19,182 nt of DNA, taken from assembly GCA_022424925.1 (NCBI GenBank), contig JAKMGM010000151.1, positions 1 through 19,182 on the forward strand, read 5' to 3'. Of the stretch, positions 1 to 9,153 are shown in pieces (within the stretch, counting starts at the first letter, position 1; every line of letters begins with the position of its first letter). The stretch comes from Candidatus Poseidoniaceae archaeon. Lineage in GTDB: Archaea; Thermoplasmatota; Poseidoniia; Poseidoniales; Poseidoniaceae. Below the pieces are notes generated by a model that searched no databases, was not told where the DNA came from, and saw only the letters and a program-made list of their open reading frames with translations. The position numbers and the translations under genes are program-made.

Positions 1-28
1 AAGTATATTCCGAAGCGATTATACGAAT

Positions 29-289
29 GTGTGCAATGATACTAGCATGACAAGTGTTTCTTTTTGTGAGAAATGTAATTCACTTCGGTTCAAATTCGAC
101 GAAAAAACGAATGAAGTTGAAAGGGAAGGCGAATTGGGCATGAAATCAAGTTGTTGCGGTAAATGTTCAAACATTAATTGTGTAGATTATGGGGAGTGTA
201 CTTGTTTCGACCGCTTTTTTGAGCAGCGGCGAGAATTTATATCGAAGATGATAAAGGATGGAAAGTTTCCTTTCAACAATAAAGAATGA
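29..289 (+). CDS. small Cys-rich hypothetical protein, possibly 5'-partial
   Basis: I do not recognise this protein. The frame codes for 86 residues from a GTG at 29 or 80 from an ATG at 47. It is also open to the left edge with no in-frame stop, so the true start may lie outside the window. Visible features are cysteine pairs CEKC near the N-terminus, CCGKC in the middle and CTCF after it, which suggests a small zinc-binding fold. The C-terminal third is charged and probably helical. No convincing Shine-Dalgarno stands before either start. The region is clearly more AT-rich than the genes to its right, which could mean transferred DNA or simply a weakly conserved small gene. It converges on the helicase gene across a gap of about 130 bases. 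Whether it is a real gene is uncertain. Confidence 0.45.
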   Translation: MCNDTSMTSVSFCEKCNSLRFKFDEKTNEVEREGELGMKSSCCGKCSNINCVDYGECTCFDRFFEQRREFISKMIKDGKFPFNNKE

Positions 290-420
290 GCAATAAATTA
301 CGTTTATTTCAAGTTGTTCAGAGGGTGTATCCGAATACCCATTGCTCGGTTATTCACAATTCAAAGGGCTTGCAATGGGTCTTTTCAGTGCCTACCCTTT
401 GGTCGAGCCACATGGTTCAA
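290..420. other. convergent intergenic gap with possible hairpin
   Basis: This gap separates the 3' end of the small Cys-rich frame from the 3' end of the helicase gene. It holds an inverted repeat, CAAAGGG (362-368) with CCCTTTG (395-401), followed inward by a second short match GCA (372-374) with TGC (389-391). It might help end transcripts from either side, but there is no adjoining run of T to support a classical terminator. Nothing else is seen here. Confidence 0.25.
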
Positions 421-3400
421 CTAATTCCAGAACCGACGCGTCCGTGCATACTCAATTTCCGCATTGTGTATCGTTTCGAGTAATCCTTCCATGTTGTTTC
501 TCTGAACTTTGCGAAGCACACGCTGTGCAGTCGCTTCACCGATACCGCGCCCCATGAGGCTGAGGACGGCCTCATAGCCTCTTGATTGGACGATGGACGC
601 ATTTTTCATCATCCTGGCTTGGTCCTTTTCGTCCGAAGATTCGACCCAACCAACCAGCATTGATTGCATACGTTCAGGGGCGCAGGCAAGCATCGAGCCT
701 CTACATTTCAAGCATGATTTTATACCGTCAATCTCAAGATACCGAGCAACTCTAAAACGTCGTATTGCCTTACATTTTAGGCAGCATAAGACCGCTCGTT
801 CGTTGGTTAGCCTTCCCTTCAACTGTTTCCGTACCTGTGCATTGTCCCAATTGGGCAGCAGCATATCTCGACTGGAATGATTCGATAACCCGATTGGGCC
901 TGATGCGGTGATTTTCAACTGAATGTTTCCGCTTTGAATCGAACGCATGACATCTCGCACACCGATGACGTCCATTCGCTCATGGAACAGTTTCGACAAT
1001 ACTTCTTCCATGACGACCGTTCCTCGATATTTCCTTAACAAGGCTTGCAGGTTGATTTTTCTTGGATCAACACCATGTCGCAGTATGCCGAATGTCTTCG
1101 CCACCTGAGCAAATCTCCAACGAACCTGACGAGAATTCGGGAGGGTTACGCTGAGCAAACCCTCAATCGCATCGGGCGGTGTTTCCAACAGCCACCCCTG
1201 AATCTCCTCTGGTTGCACAGCACCTGTTTGCAGAGCAATTCGAGTTGGCTCAACAACCAATCTCCCCCATTTTCCGGTTTTGGTGGTGGCCATAGCCATG
1301 AGAAAGTGGCCGAGAGCTTCGTTGATTCTCGAGCCATGACAGGAGTTGATGACGATTGCATCTTCACGCCTTTCCAACGTCATGAGCCTGTCAGTAGGCA
1401 AATGTTCTGTCGCTTCTACATGAGCAGTGATGCTTTCAGCCATGACTGCAAGCGCTTCTTCATCAATCGGGTGCTCACTTAGTTTGGAATGCCGGTCGGC
1501 AAAAATCCCTTCCGAATCAACGGATACAAGGTTTGCATCACCGTTGCTTGCCCCTTCAAACAGACGCAAATCATCCGCAATCAATTGCCGCAATCGACCA
1601 ATATCTCTACCGATGGCTTTGGGAACGGGAGGGAGTTCTCCGACCCATCTCGGGGCTTCTGCTTTGTCTGAAACGGGCGCTACAAGCAGTTCAGATTGTT
1701 CCGGGTCGGCATCAATAATCAACCAGGTTCGACCGGCCATAACGAACTGACGGCGGCTTCCATCATCGTCTTCTCCACTGTCGTTTAAGGAGAGAACAAA
1801 TGCTTCGTCAACGCTTCCTAAACTTCGACGCGTCACAGCATCACGAACGCGGTAGGATTGCTTGTCAGGAATCATCGAGAGGTGGTTTGTGACCCACTGA
1901 CGGGTTCTTCCAGCTGTCGAAAACCAACCGTCCTTGAACGGCAACGGCACATCAACATCTCGCTGTTTGAACGCATCTGGAACTTCTTCATCAGGCAATG
2001 AAAAAAGCGGGCGCTCTTCAGGCAGGGGCTGTCCCTTCTTTTCCGCTTCTTGTCGAGCGACAGTGTAGACTGCTTTCGGCCACCTGTACCACGGTACTTC
2101 GCTTGGCTCGGGAGTAAACCGCAGAATCCAGCCATCGGCCAAAACCCTCAGAATTGATTCTGTATCGTTTCGTACCCATCCTTCAAACTGCGACACTTTG
2201 GACAGAATATCAGTAGCCTCGTCAATGGAAACAGCGTTCATGGAATGCGCCATCAAAACCAGTTGGTTTGCCGCGACGGAAAGCGGCCTATTTCGCCATT
2301 CGATTGATTCAATTTTTCCAAGCATAGCGCGTCGACCGACCACGGCACTTTCGGCGATATCGTCGGTATCCCATGAGAGCAAATGTCCCTTGCCAACACC
2401 GCCAAGTCGGTGATCAGCACGGCCCACGCGTTGCAGCATTCGGTCGACTGAACGTGGGCTTTTGATCTGCAGGATTCTTCGAATTTTTCCGACATCGATA
2501 CCAAGTTCTAAACTGGATGTACATACGAGACCAGCCAACTCTCCGCTTCGCAGTTTGTCCTCCATTTCTTGACGCGTTGCTGCTGCAAGTGAGCCGTGGT
2601 GAACGCCAATGCTCACGTCGGGTGCCATTGATTGCAATCTGTTGGCGATGGTCTCAGCATCGCTCCTGCTGTTGACAAAAACAAGGCATGGAGGCTCGGC
2701 TCTCAAAATCTCGACCATTCTGCGGAAACTTGCATGCGCCCGGGGCTGAATGCTCAATTCCAAGCCTCCAATCTCATCTTCTGGGAGCGTTTGTGCACAT
2801 TCGACCGCAAGGTCAGTGGTTCTGTCTCCTGTTGTGAGCAGTGCTCTGCCTTTGCCAGGTGAGAGCCACTGTGCGACTTGCTCAGGGTTTCCAACGGTGG
2901 CAGATAACCCAATTCGCTGAACTGGGTGGCCCGAAAGTGCCTCAAGGCGCTCCAATCCCACCGACAGTTGCCATCCTCGTTCACTGGCCGCCAAATCGTG
3001 AACCTCATCGATGATGACTGCCTGCACTCGCTTCAGTAACTCTCGTAGGTTTTTACCTGTGAACATCAATTGGAATGTCTCTGGTGTGGTGACCAGTAAG
3101 TCAGGAGGGTTTCGAACCTGTCGACTGCGTTCACTTTGCTTTGTATCCCCGTGGCGCAAACCTACCCGTAAACCCACTGCCTCGGTAATTTCATGCAATC
3201 TCCGGTCGACATCCCGATTAAGGGCTCGCAATGGAGTAATGTAGAGAATTGAGAGCGGTTTCCACTGTTCAGTTAAGCATCGATTCAGGACAGGAAGCAC
3301 TGCAGACATCGTTTTTCCTGAGCCTGTTGGAGCCACGATGATTCTGTCTCCACCTTCGCACAGATCAGGTAGCGTTGCAACTTGTACAGGTGTTGGTTCC

Positions 3401-3462
3401 CAGCCTTTTGCGCCAAGCGCTGCGGACAAGCGGGGGTCAAGGTTTGAAAAAACATTCGACAT
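421..3462 (-). CDS. lhr: Lhr-like ATP-dependent superfamily 2 helicase with C-terminal zinc cluster
   Basis: Superfamily 2 helicase of the Lhr type, about 1013 residues, probably acting on DNA or RNA in repair or RNA metabolism. Motifs in order: a Q-motif-like PTPVQ near residue 25, Walker A APTGSGKT (~41-48), TPLRALNRD, TTPE, the DEVH box (~151), LSAT (~187), LVFVNSRSD, HHGSL, then ELGIDVG and QRVGRADHR (~342-350). These are followed by the long Lhr core region with winged-helix features. Near residues 888-925 two CLKC pairs form a likely Cys4 zinc site, and the last ~60 residues resemble a helix-hairpin-helix (LMGRGIGEATAQRVL). I chose the ATG at 3462 because GGGGAG lies just upstream; an in-frame ATG at 3492 lacks such a site. 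The surface-protein gene ends 77 bases upstream on the same strand. Family call is strong; substrate and Lhr subgroup are not resolved. Confidence 0.93.
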   Translation of the reverse strand: MSNVFSNLDPRLSAALGAKGWEPTPVQVATLPDLCEGGDRIIVAPTGSGKTMSAVLPVLNRCLTEQWKPLSILYITPLRALNRDVDRRLHEITEAVGLRVGLRHGDTKQSERSRQVRNPPDLLVTTPETFQLMFTGKNLRELLKRVQAVIIDEVHDLAASERGWQLSVGLERLEALSGHPVQRIGLSATVGNPEQVAQWLSPGKGRALLTTGDRTTDLAVECAQTLPEDEIGGLELSIQPRAHASFRRMVEILRAEPPCLVFVNSRSDAETIANRLQSMAPDVSIGVHHGSLAAATRQEMEDKLRSGELAGLVCTSSLELGIDVGKIRRILQIKSPRSVDRMLQRVGRADHRLGGVGKGHLLSWDTDDIAESAVVGRRAMLGKIESIEWRNRPLSVAANQLVLMAHSMNAVSIDEATDILSKVSQFEGWVRNDTESILRVLADGWILRFTPEPSEVPWYRWPKAVYTVARQEAEKKGQPLPEERPLFSLPDEEVPDAFKQRDVDVPLPFKDGWFSTAGRTRQWVTNHLSMIPDKQSYRVRDAVTRRSLGSVDEAFVLSLNDSGEDDDGSRRQFVMAGRTWLIIDADPEQSELLVAPVSDKAEAPRWVGELPPVPKAIGRDIGRLRQLIADDLRLFEGASNGDANLVSVDSEGIFADRHSKLSEHPIDEEALAVMAESITAHVEATEHLPTDRLMTLERREDAIVINSCHGSRINEALGHFLMAMATTKTGKWGRLVVEPTRIALQTGAVQPEEIQGWLLETPPDAIEGLLSVTLPNSRQVRWRFAQVAKTFGILRHGVDPRKINLQALLRKYRGTVVMEEVLSKLFHERMDVIGVRDVMRSIQSGNIQLKITASGPIGLSNHSSRDMLLPNWDNAQVRKQLKGRLTNERAVLCCLKCKAIRRFRVARYLEIDGIKSCLKCRGSMLACAPERMQSMLVGWVESSDEKDQARMMKNASIVQSRGYEAVLSLMGRGIGEATAQRVLRKVQRNNMEGLLETIHNAEIEYARTRRFWN

Positions 3463-3487
3463 ACTCTCCCCACCCCTGTAGGGTGGT
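3463..3487 (-). promoter_or_regulatory. ribosome binding site next to a small hairpin before the helicase gene
   Basis: On the minus strand GGGGTGGGGAGAGT immediately precedes the helicase ATG. Its 5' part pairs with an upstream complement: CCACCC and GGGTGG (plus-strand 3470-3475 and 3481-3486) form a six-pair stem with a five-base loop. The stem ends right at the Shine-Dalgarno, so it could limit ribosome access. The pairing is seen directly; a regulatory role is inference. Confidence 0.4.
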
Positions 3488-3539
3488 GTCATGGCGACCT
3501 CTTTTGAGGATTTGTTCTCAAGATTGGACGTTCAACGCT

Positions 3540-6500
3540 TCAATAGTCGTCATCGTCTTCTTCGTCATCATCTTCGACATCGTCATCAAAATCGTCTTCG
3601 TCCCAATCTTCGTCATCCTCTGCAAACGCACCTTCACCGTGGTCGATTGTGGTTCGAGCTGCTACGGTTGCAACGCCGATGAGCACAAGAATCGATGTGA
3701 AGATGAATATCCAAGCCAGTGGGTTTTCGCGTGGAGAATCAAACCATCCGAAGTATTCACTGTAGGCGATATCGATTGAATGTTCAGCGCTGTTGTCGTC
3801 ATCGTTCACTTCAACGATGAGGTTGTCGTAATCGACCACTACTCGAATGCGGTCAACATCTTCCGCCGACCACGTTGTGCTCACTTCAACAATTTCACCG
3901 CCATCAATACCTGCAACGCCGACCGTCTCAAACGGAGTTTCATCATTGCCTGCAAAGAATGCCACCTTGAACATCGATGGCGTTGAGCCTCCGATGTTGG
4001 TCACTTCTGCATCGATGGTGATGCTTGAACCGGGGGCAATGTGGTCGTCGGACAGCGAAATCGAATTGACGCGCAATTCAGGTCCTACCGCTCCTAAACG
4101 AATCCATTGGCGTTCAAAGTCGGTGTCATCTACCGCCAGTTCAGGAATTGGACTTGCTTCAGAATTGGAGACCACAGGGAATTGATTGCCAGCAGCATCG
4201 TATCCGGAAACATAGAATCCTACGAAATCACCGGCTTGAGGAGCAATCCTGCCGTTGTCGGTGAGGTCAACCGAACCCGTCCAAATCACGTTTTGGCCGT
4301 CTTGTTGCATCCCTAAGAGAGCAGAACCTGCTCCGATGGTTACCGTTCGGGTTGCATCTCGCATGACCCAGTGAACCATTTGGCTCGAGCCGGTCAAGTC
4401 AGCATCTTCAGTTCCGTGGAATTCAACAGAAACTGAACTCAAGTCGTTGTTCGCAGATATATCGATGACATTGAGCGGGGAAATCCTTCGCACGACGCGT
4501 GGTGCTGCATCATCGACAACAACTCTCAAGGTTGTAGATACAAGCGTTCCAGTCATGTCTTCTCCACGTCCGGGAATGTTGGTGATTGAAATCAAACACG
4601 TTCTAGTTGGGGATGATTGCAATGTGGATGCAGAAGAAAGAGGCACTTCGACCGAGAATTCACCCGTTGAAGAAATCGAGCCGTCACTCCAAATCTTTTC
4701 TCCATCGAAGACTTCGATGAGAATACCTACATCTCGTGGTGCTGCAACCGAACTTCCCTCGTAGACAACCCGGCCTGTGAAAGCCAGACGGTCGTCCTTT
4801 CGAACTCTGCTGCCATCAGCAACGATGCCGGTACGTGGCTCTGAAATATCCTCAACTGTGTATTCAGTGGGTGAGAGCATCAAGTCGTTTTCAACCCTGA
4901 AGGTGTGTTCGAGAAGTAGGATTTGAGATTCATCTGCTGAGCCGCGTTCTTTGTAGCGGAGGACAACATCGCCCATCTCTTCATCTGGCCAGTCCCAGCC
5001 AATAACAAAATCAAAGGTCAACTGTATCCAAGGGAGGCCCGATTCATTGATTGTTTCAGTCATTTCGCTGGAAGTCATAATGGTAATGAAATTACTGTCA
5101 GACCAGAACGTGTCGTTCATTCCTGAATAGGAAATCTGTTGAGCATCACGCGCTGGGTTTGGACCTTCAAAGTCAAACACTAGTGAGATGTATTCAAAGT
5201 CAATTGCAGTGTTTGCATCAATGAAACCGAGTTCAATGGTTTGTTTCATTCCCGCAAAGACAGGTGCGTTGTCCACGTGTCCGGCCCAGTCAAGGCCGGT
5301 GAACACTGCAGTGGAGTCTTTTCGGGTGCGGAAGGTCGCATCATCGTAGAGGAAACCAGGTCCGGAACTGAACGAGAGAAGTTCGTCGTCGCTGGTCATT
5401 GCCGTGTAATGCAACGGGTTTCCAGCCTGATCGCCACCGGTCCAATAGTAAGATACACGGCCCATGTTCGGATTTCGTGAGTGGTCGATGGTAGTGATGA
5501 ACCATTTGTTCTTGGCAACTGTTGAATTGTACACCGTCTTGCTGACGTATTCCTGAGGGTCTGCTTCACCGTCACGGTTGAGGTCGTGATTCGCTTCAAC
5601 CCAATACATCAGTTCGAGTTTCATCGGATGGCCAATGTCGTCGTTCACGAGCACCTTGACTTCCTGAACCGTGCTTGCGGCTTCGTACGCATCATCGATT
5701 GGCAAGAAAGCATCTCGATGTGGTGCTGTGGCATCGACTTTGTAGGTTCGCCTCCATTCGCCGTTCGGCGTCATAACATGTGTAGGCTCTTTCTCGTTGT
5801 AGGTTTGAACCTCGTAGGTGAGCCCGTCTTCAACATCAATCTCAGGAAGATCCACTGAGATGAAGAAACTGCCGTTGTTGTTGGTCGTATCACGAGCTGT
5901 ACTTTCCACCCAACCGTTTCGAGAAACCCGCACATCGAATGCGTTGTCTCTCGGAGCGTCTTCAGTGCCTTGGAACCACATTGCACCTTGGAAGTGCAGT
6001 GTTTCACCGGCAGCAACCCATGAATTGTCGGGTACATCGTCCATAACCAACGCTCCATCGTTGTCTCGCACTTTCAGCCAGCCAAGGCCAAAGGAACGGT
6101 TTACATCCATTCCAGTGGAACTGATGAGGTCCAGTGGCGAGTATCCCGCTGCTCCAGAATTGTCCAAGCACCCGGTTCTAAATCGGACGTTTTCTTGGTC
6201 AGGGAATTCAGATGTGACGTGGAAAATCCAGTGCACTTCAAGAATACCGTTTGAGAGTGAAGACCACGAGCTTGCATCCAATTCGATGAAATCCTCTGGG
6301 TCGTTCGGGCTCGGGAATACATCTCCGTTTTGCCAGTACATGGTTGGATTTTTGGCCAATGAATTCGTGACCAGCGTCAAACTTGCTTCGGTCATGGTTG
6401 TCGCATCTTCACCGACGATATGTCGGGTAACGACTTCGTAGGGCTGCAGTCGCTCGTGCAACACTTCGCCTTCGGGGATCGTGATTTCAAGATTCACGGT

Positions 6501-8621
6501 GTTCATCGTGTATGTCACCGAGAACGATTCAAGCGTTAGTATACCCGAGGATGTTGAACGAAGGCCGACCGAGATGTTGCTCAATCCTGACCCGGTGTCA
6601 GGGATAGCGTCGTTGAAATCTTTCAAAATCGTGTTCGAACTCGTGCTTTGCGTGACGGTAAATGCTCCGAGTAGAGCACCAGCAGAAGCCGGTCTTGACC
6701 AAACGTTTTTGCCGTTTATCTCAATACCTGGTTCGCTTGGAGCATTGGAATGTTTGGCAATGGATATATTGCTTATTGAAGGCGTGACTCCGCCGTTGCT
6801 TGGCGCCGTTAATTCAACCCGTAAGCACATGTAGTAGCCCGTTCCAGTCATCGTCTTGGTTTGGTTGGCTTGTGTGAACTGTGCGACGCCTGCGCTACCG
6901 GTTGTGCATGTGCTGGATGAAGTGTATCCAAAGTTCACGCGAATCGATGTACCACTGGGCCGAGTTTCATCCCAGTCAATGGTTGCCGCAACGACATTTT
7001 TGGTTCCTGACCCAACATATTGGTAGGTATACATGTATGACGAGGTAACGTATGAGGCGATGTATTCAATTCCCACACCGTCCAAGATTGGGGTTTTCGT
7101 TGCCGTTCCGTTCAGTGTCGCTCGCCACGTGAATTGTGTAGCTGCTTGTGGGAAAACCACGGTCTGGCCAACATACACTTGTCTCCATGTTGTTCCTCCA
7201 TCGTTTGAAATATCTACGCTGATGCTCGTTCCAGTTGGTGTGTATCCAATGATGCTGCTGATGAACAACGTGTCAATCGATTTGGACGTGGTGAATGAAG
7301 TACCCACGATGGTGGCCGAAGTACCTGTATGGCTTCGTTCATCGAACAGCGAACCGTCACCAAAATGATTGATTTTGTGACGAGTTGACGTGCTGCAGTA
7401 GGCCGTTGAATAGTAGTGGCATGAGAAACTGAATTGACCAGTTTCTGATTCAACCATGCCGTAGTGGCCTCCCTCGGGCACGGGCACTTCGCCCATGTGT
7501 TCGATAAAATTACCACTCATGGTGAAGAAATGGTGGTATGAATCATAGTTGTATCCAACACCACTCACGTAACTTTGATCGTATTCATTGTAGACAATTG
7601 TTGGCATGTTGACAATCATGCCCGCTCCATACCTTGATACCGTTGAACCGGTGGCGAGTGTCCACGTACCGAGGATGGTCGTTGGGGATGACTTTCGAAC
7701 TTCGTTGAAGTAGTGTGCGTTGGCCGAAGTGGAATAGGTCATCACATACATTTTGCCGGTCGCATCGTCAATGTCCACGCCGGTGACGTAGTTGTTGCTG
7801 AAACTCCACGAAGCATCGCATCGCCAAGTCTTGGAATTGCCGTTTGTGATGACTGACCATTTGGTAAGATAATAGCTCGAGTAATGGGCAGTATATACCG
7901 TTGTCCCGTCGACCGTTGCATCGACCATGTTGTAGTAGGATGAGGTACTGCAACCGTTGGTGCTGAGGGTCGCAGTTCCAATGTATGCGCCCGTGCTTGC
8001 GTTGATTCGAAGGATTGTAGGCGTGTTGTACATGCTCGAGGACGAGTATTTCATGACGTGGAATTCTTCGCCGACCTTGACGACAACGCCGACATAGCCC
8101 CACGAAGCGCTCGTACTCACTGAAAGTTGAGGGAATTTTTTGGTTAAACCGGAGTATCCTTGGTCGGACAGTGAAGCGAACTGCCCAGTCGTGTTTTGGT
8201 AGGCGTTTACTTTGGATGCAACCTGTGCTGATTGTGAGAAGTCAATCGATTGGAGGGATGGATTACCTTTGAGCATCATGGTGCTCGAAGCCACATCAAC
8301 GTTGTTTCGCTGACCGGAGGTGAACGGTGACGGCGGTGAACCTGACCACGAACCGTCTCCTGAGCCGCCGTAATGTGCATTGGTGGTGAAATTAGTGTAC
8401 GAGGTTGAACTCGCTTCACCACGCAGCCTAAATTCGGCACTCGTAACCTCTGCTCCGAACGGTATAGTTAGGTAGCCTGCAGTTCCGTTTCCTGTACCTG
8501 CAAAGGTATGCGTGTAGGAGGTCGTGCCGTCGTTGAATTGGGTTTCAACGGTCGATGCTGCTGCCATTGGCGTCAGCAGAGAAACTGTGAAGAGAAGCGT
8601 TAGAAAAATGGCTTTGCGCAC
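3540..8621 (-). CDS. giant cell-surface protein with CARDB domain, C-terminal membrane anchor and acidic tail
   Basis: Exported protein of about 1693 residues. It has a signal peptide (RKAIFLTLLFTVSLLTPMAA), then an S/T/Y/G/N-rich beta-type region of some 600 residues. Several Ig-like beta domains with Asp-rich patches that could bind Ca2+ follow. A CARDB domain lies at ~1515-1617, a single membrane helix at ~1633-1657 (PLAWIFIFTSILVLIGVATV), and a tail of ~35 residues made mostly of Asp and Glu. The layout predicts a protein anchored at its C-terminus, with the body outside and the acidic tail in the cytoplasm. I chose the GTG at 8621 because AGGTGAT, which matches the 16S 3' end, stands four bases before it; a GTG at 8630 is the alternative. 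Adhesion or scaffold function is only inferred from CARDB. Strongly supported as a gene by length and domains. Confidence 0.9.
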   Translation of the reverse strand: MRKAIFLTLLFTVSLLTPMAAASTVETQFNDGTTSYTHTFAGTGNGTAGYLTIPFGAEVTSAEFRLRGEASSTSYTNFTTNAHYGGSGDGSWSGSPPSPFTSGQRNNVDVASSTMMLKGNPSLQSIDFSQSAQVASKVNAYQNTTGQFASLSDQGYSGLTKKFPQLSVSTSASWGYVGVVVKVGEEFHVMKYSSSSMYNTPTILRINASTGAYIGTATLSTNGCSTSSYYNMVDATVDGTTVYTAHYSSYYLTKWSVITNGNSKTWRCDASWSFSNNYVTGVDIDDATGKMYVMTYSTSANAHYFNEVRKSSPTTILGTWTLATGSTVSRYGAGMIVNMPTIVYNEYDQSYVSGVGYNYDSYHHFFTMSGNFIEHMGEVPVPEGGHYGMVESETGQFSFSCHYYSTAYCSTSTRHKINHFGDGSLFDERSHTGTSATIVGTSFTTSKSIDTLFISSIIGYTPTGTSISVDISNDGGTTWRQVYVGQTVVFPQAATQFTWRATLNGTATKTPILDGVGIEYIASYVTSSYMYTYQYVGSGTKNVVAATIDWDETRPSGTSIRVNFGYTSSSTCTTGSAGVAQFTQANQTKTMTGTGYYMCLRVELTAPSNGGVTPSISNISIAKHSNAPSEPGIEINGKNVWSRPASAGALLGAFTVTQSTSSNTILKDFNDAIPDTGSGLSNISVGLRSTSSGILTLESFSVTYTMNTVNLEITIPEGEVLHERLQPYEVVTRHIVGEDATTMTEASLTLVTNSLAKNPTMYWQNGDVFPSPNDPEDFIELDASSWSSLSNGILEVHWIFHVTSEFPDQENVRFRTGCLDNSGAAGYSPLDLISSTGMDVNRSFGLGWLKVRDNDGALVMDDVPDNSWVAAGETLHFQGAMWFQGTEDAPRDNAFDVRVSRNGWVESTARDTTNNNGSFFISVDLPEIDVEDGLTYEVQTYNEKEPTHVMTPNGEWRRTYKVDATAPHRDAFLPIDDAYEAASTVQEVKVLVNDDIGHPMKLELMYWVEANHDLNRDGEADPQEYVSKTVYNSTVAKNKWFITTIDHSRNPNMGRVSYYWTGGDQAGNPLHYTAMTSDDELLSFSSGPGFLYDDATFRTRKDSTAVFTGLDWAGHVDNAPVFAGMKQTIELGFIDANTAIDFEYISLVFDFEGPNPARDAQQISYSGMNDTFWSDSNFITIMTSSEMTETINESGLPWIQLTFDFVIGWDWPDEEMGDVVLRYKERGSADESQILLLEHTFRVENDLMLSPTEYTVEDISEPRTGIVADGSRVRKDDRLAFTGRVVYEGSSVAAPRDVGILIEVFDGEKIWSDGSISSTGEFSVEVPLSSASTLQSSPTRTCLISITNIPGRGEDMTGTLVSTTLRVVVDDAAPRVVRRISPLNVIDISANNDLSSVSVEFHGTEDADLTGSSQMVHWVMRDATRTVTIGAGSALLGMQQDGQNVIWTGSVDLTDNGRIAPQAGDFVGFYVSGYDAAGNQFPVVSNSEASPIPELAVDDTDFERQWIRLGAVGPELRVNSISLSDDHIAPGSSITIDAEVTNIGGSTPSMFKVAFFAGNDETPFETVGVAGIDGGEIVEVSTTWSAEDVDRIRVVVDYDNLIVEVNDDDNSAEHSIDIAYSEYFGWFDSPRENPLAWIFIFTSILVLIGVATVAARTTIDHGEGAFAEDDEDWDEDDFDDDVEDDDEEDDDDY
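3543..3647 (-). repeat. GAT/GAC/GAA low-complexity tract coding the acidic tail
   Basis: The last ~35 codons of the surface-protein gene are almost all GAT, GAC or GAA, giving runs such as DDDVEDDDEEDDDDY. On the plus strand this appears as repeated tcgtcatc/tcttcg units. It follows the membrane helix directly, so the tail should face the cytoplasm. Such tracts can change length by slippage. Confidence 0.75.
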
Positions 8622-8625
8622 TGAA

Positions 8626-8632
8626 ATCACCT
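8626..8632 (-). promoter_or_regulatory. Shine-Dalgarno that decides the surface-protein start
   Basis: On the minus strand AGGTGAT lies four bases upstream of the GTG at 8621 and contains the GTG at 8630. It is complementary to the conserved 16S rRNA 3' end (ATCACCT), which favours 8621 as the start. Confidence 0.55.
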
Positions 8633-8756
8633 ATAGCCACTACTGGACCAAACATCCATACCTCGCAAAGCATTTGAACTTCGCCCTAACATGTCACAAA
8701 TGCAGCGATAGAAAAAAGAGGCCCATCGAACCTGCTTGGCATGAGGAGGCGTCACA
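8631..8756. other. divergent intergenic region
   Basis: This stretch lies between the divergent starts of the surface-protein gene and the membrane-protein gene, so it must hold a promoter for each unless they are fed from elsewhere. I see no convincing TATA element on either strand. The rightward gene has a strong Shine-Dalgarno, GAGGAGG at 8743-8749. No RNA gene or repeat is seen. Confidence 0.4.
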
Positions 8757-9137
8757 ATGGGTGTAGTTTCAAATTGGTGGGAAAAGCAACACGGTCGACA
8801 GTTAGGTATCGCTGCTACGGCTTCTGGAGCACTGGGAGTATTGATGCTGGTTGCAGTTTACCAACTCCTTTTCCTGCAAAACCACGTTGATTGGGGCGAC
8901 TACACTGGACACGCGATAGGATTAGCGGTTTTCTCCTCCATTGGTCTGTTGATTGTTCTGCCAGAATTTCTTACGCTTCGAGGCCATGTCAACACCCTTG
9001 ACGAATTACGCTCTGTAGATTCAACATCTGAATTGCGCCGCAGAAAAGCGGAAGGGAACGAAGCTGCGGAAGTTCTCGGCGCTGGACATGAGGCTTCATG
9101 GACAGCATTCCTTGAAAGCAAAGGACTTCGCCGTTGA
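8757..9137 (+). CDS. small two-helix membrane protein of unknown function
   Basis: A 126-residue protein I do not recognise. It has two strong hydrophobic segments at about residues 17-40 and 50-69, joined by a short loop containing VDWGDY. A charged, helical C-terminal half of about 55 residues follows, rich in Glu and Arg (SELRRRKAEGNEAAEVL). An even number of helices places both ends on the same side, probably the cytoplasm. The start is well supported: GAGGAGG lies seven bases before the ATG. The signal peptidase gene begins 16 bases after its stop, so the two are very likely co-transcribed. That suggests a role linked to protein export or the membrane, but this rests on position alone. 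Confidence 0.75.
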   Translation: MGVVSNWWEKQHGRQLGIAATASGALGVLMLVAVYQLLFLQNHVDWGDYTGHAIGLAVFSSIGLLIVLPEFLTLRGHVNTLDELRSVDSTSELRRRKAEGNEAAEVLGAGHEASWTAFLESKGLRR

Positions 9138-9153
9138 TGTTGAGGGGAGCGGG

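Noticed and set aside
3543..3647. Trinucleotide-like repeat as a mobile or regulatory repeat
   Set aside because: It is explained by the acidic C-terminal codons of the surface-protein gene and lies in frame up to the stop codon.
5818..6441. 207-residue open frame on the plus strand
   Set aside because: It lies wholly inside and antisense to the surface-protein gene, which has a signal peptide, CARDB domain and membrane anchor. The antisense product shows no recognisable motif.
8524..8766. 80-residue plus-strand frame before the membrane protein
   Set aside because: Its first part is antisense to the surface-protein signal peptide and its end overlaps the start of the better-supported membrane-protein gene; no coding evidence was seen.
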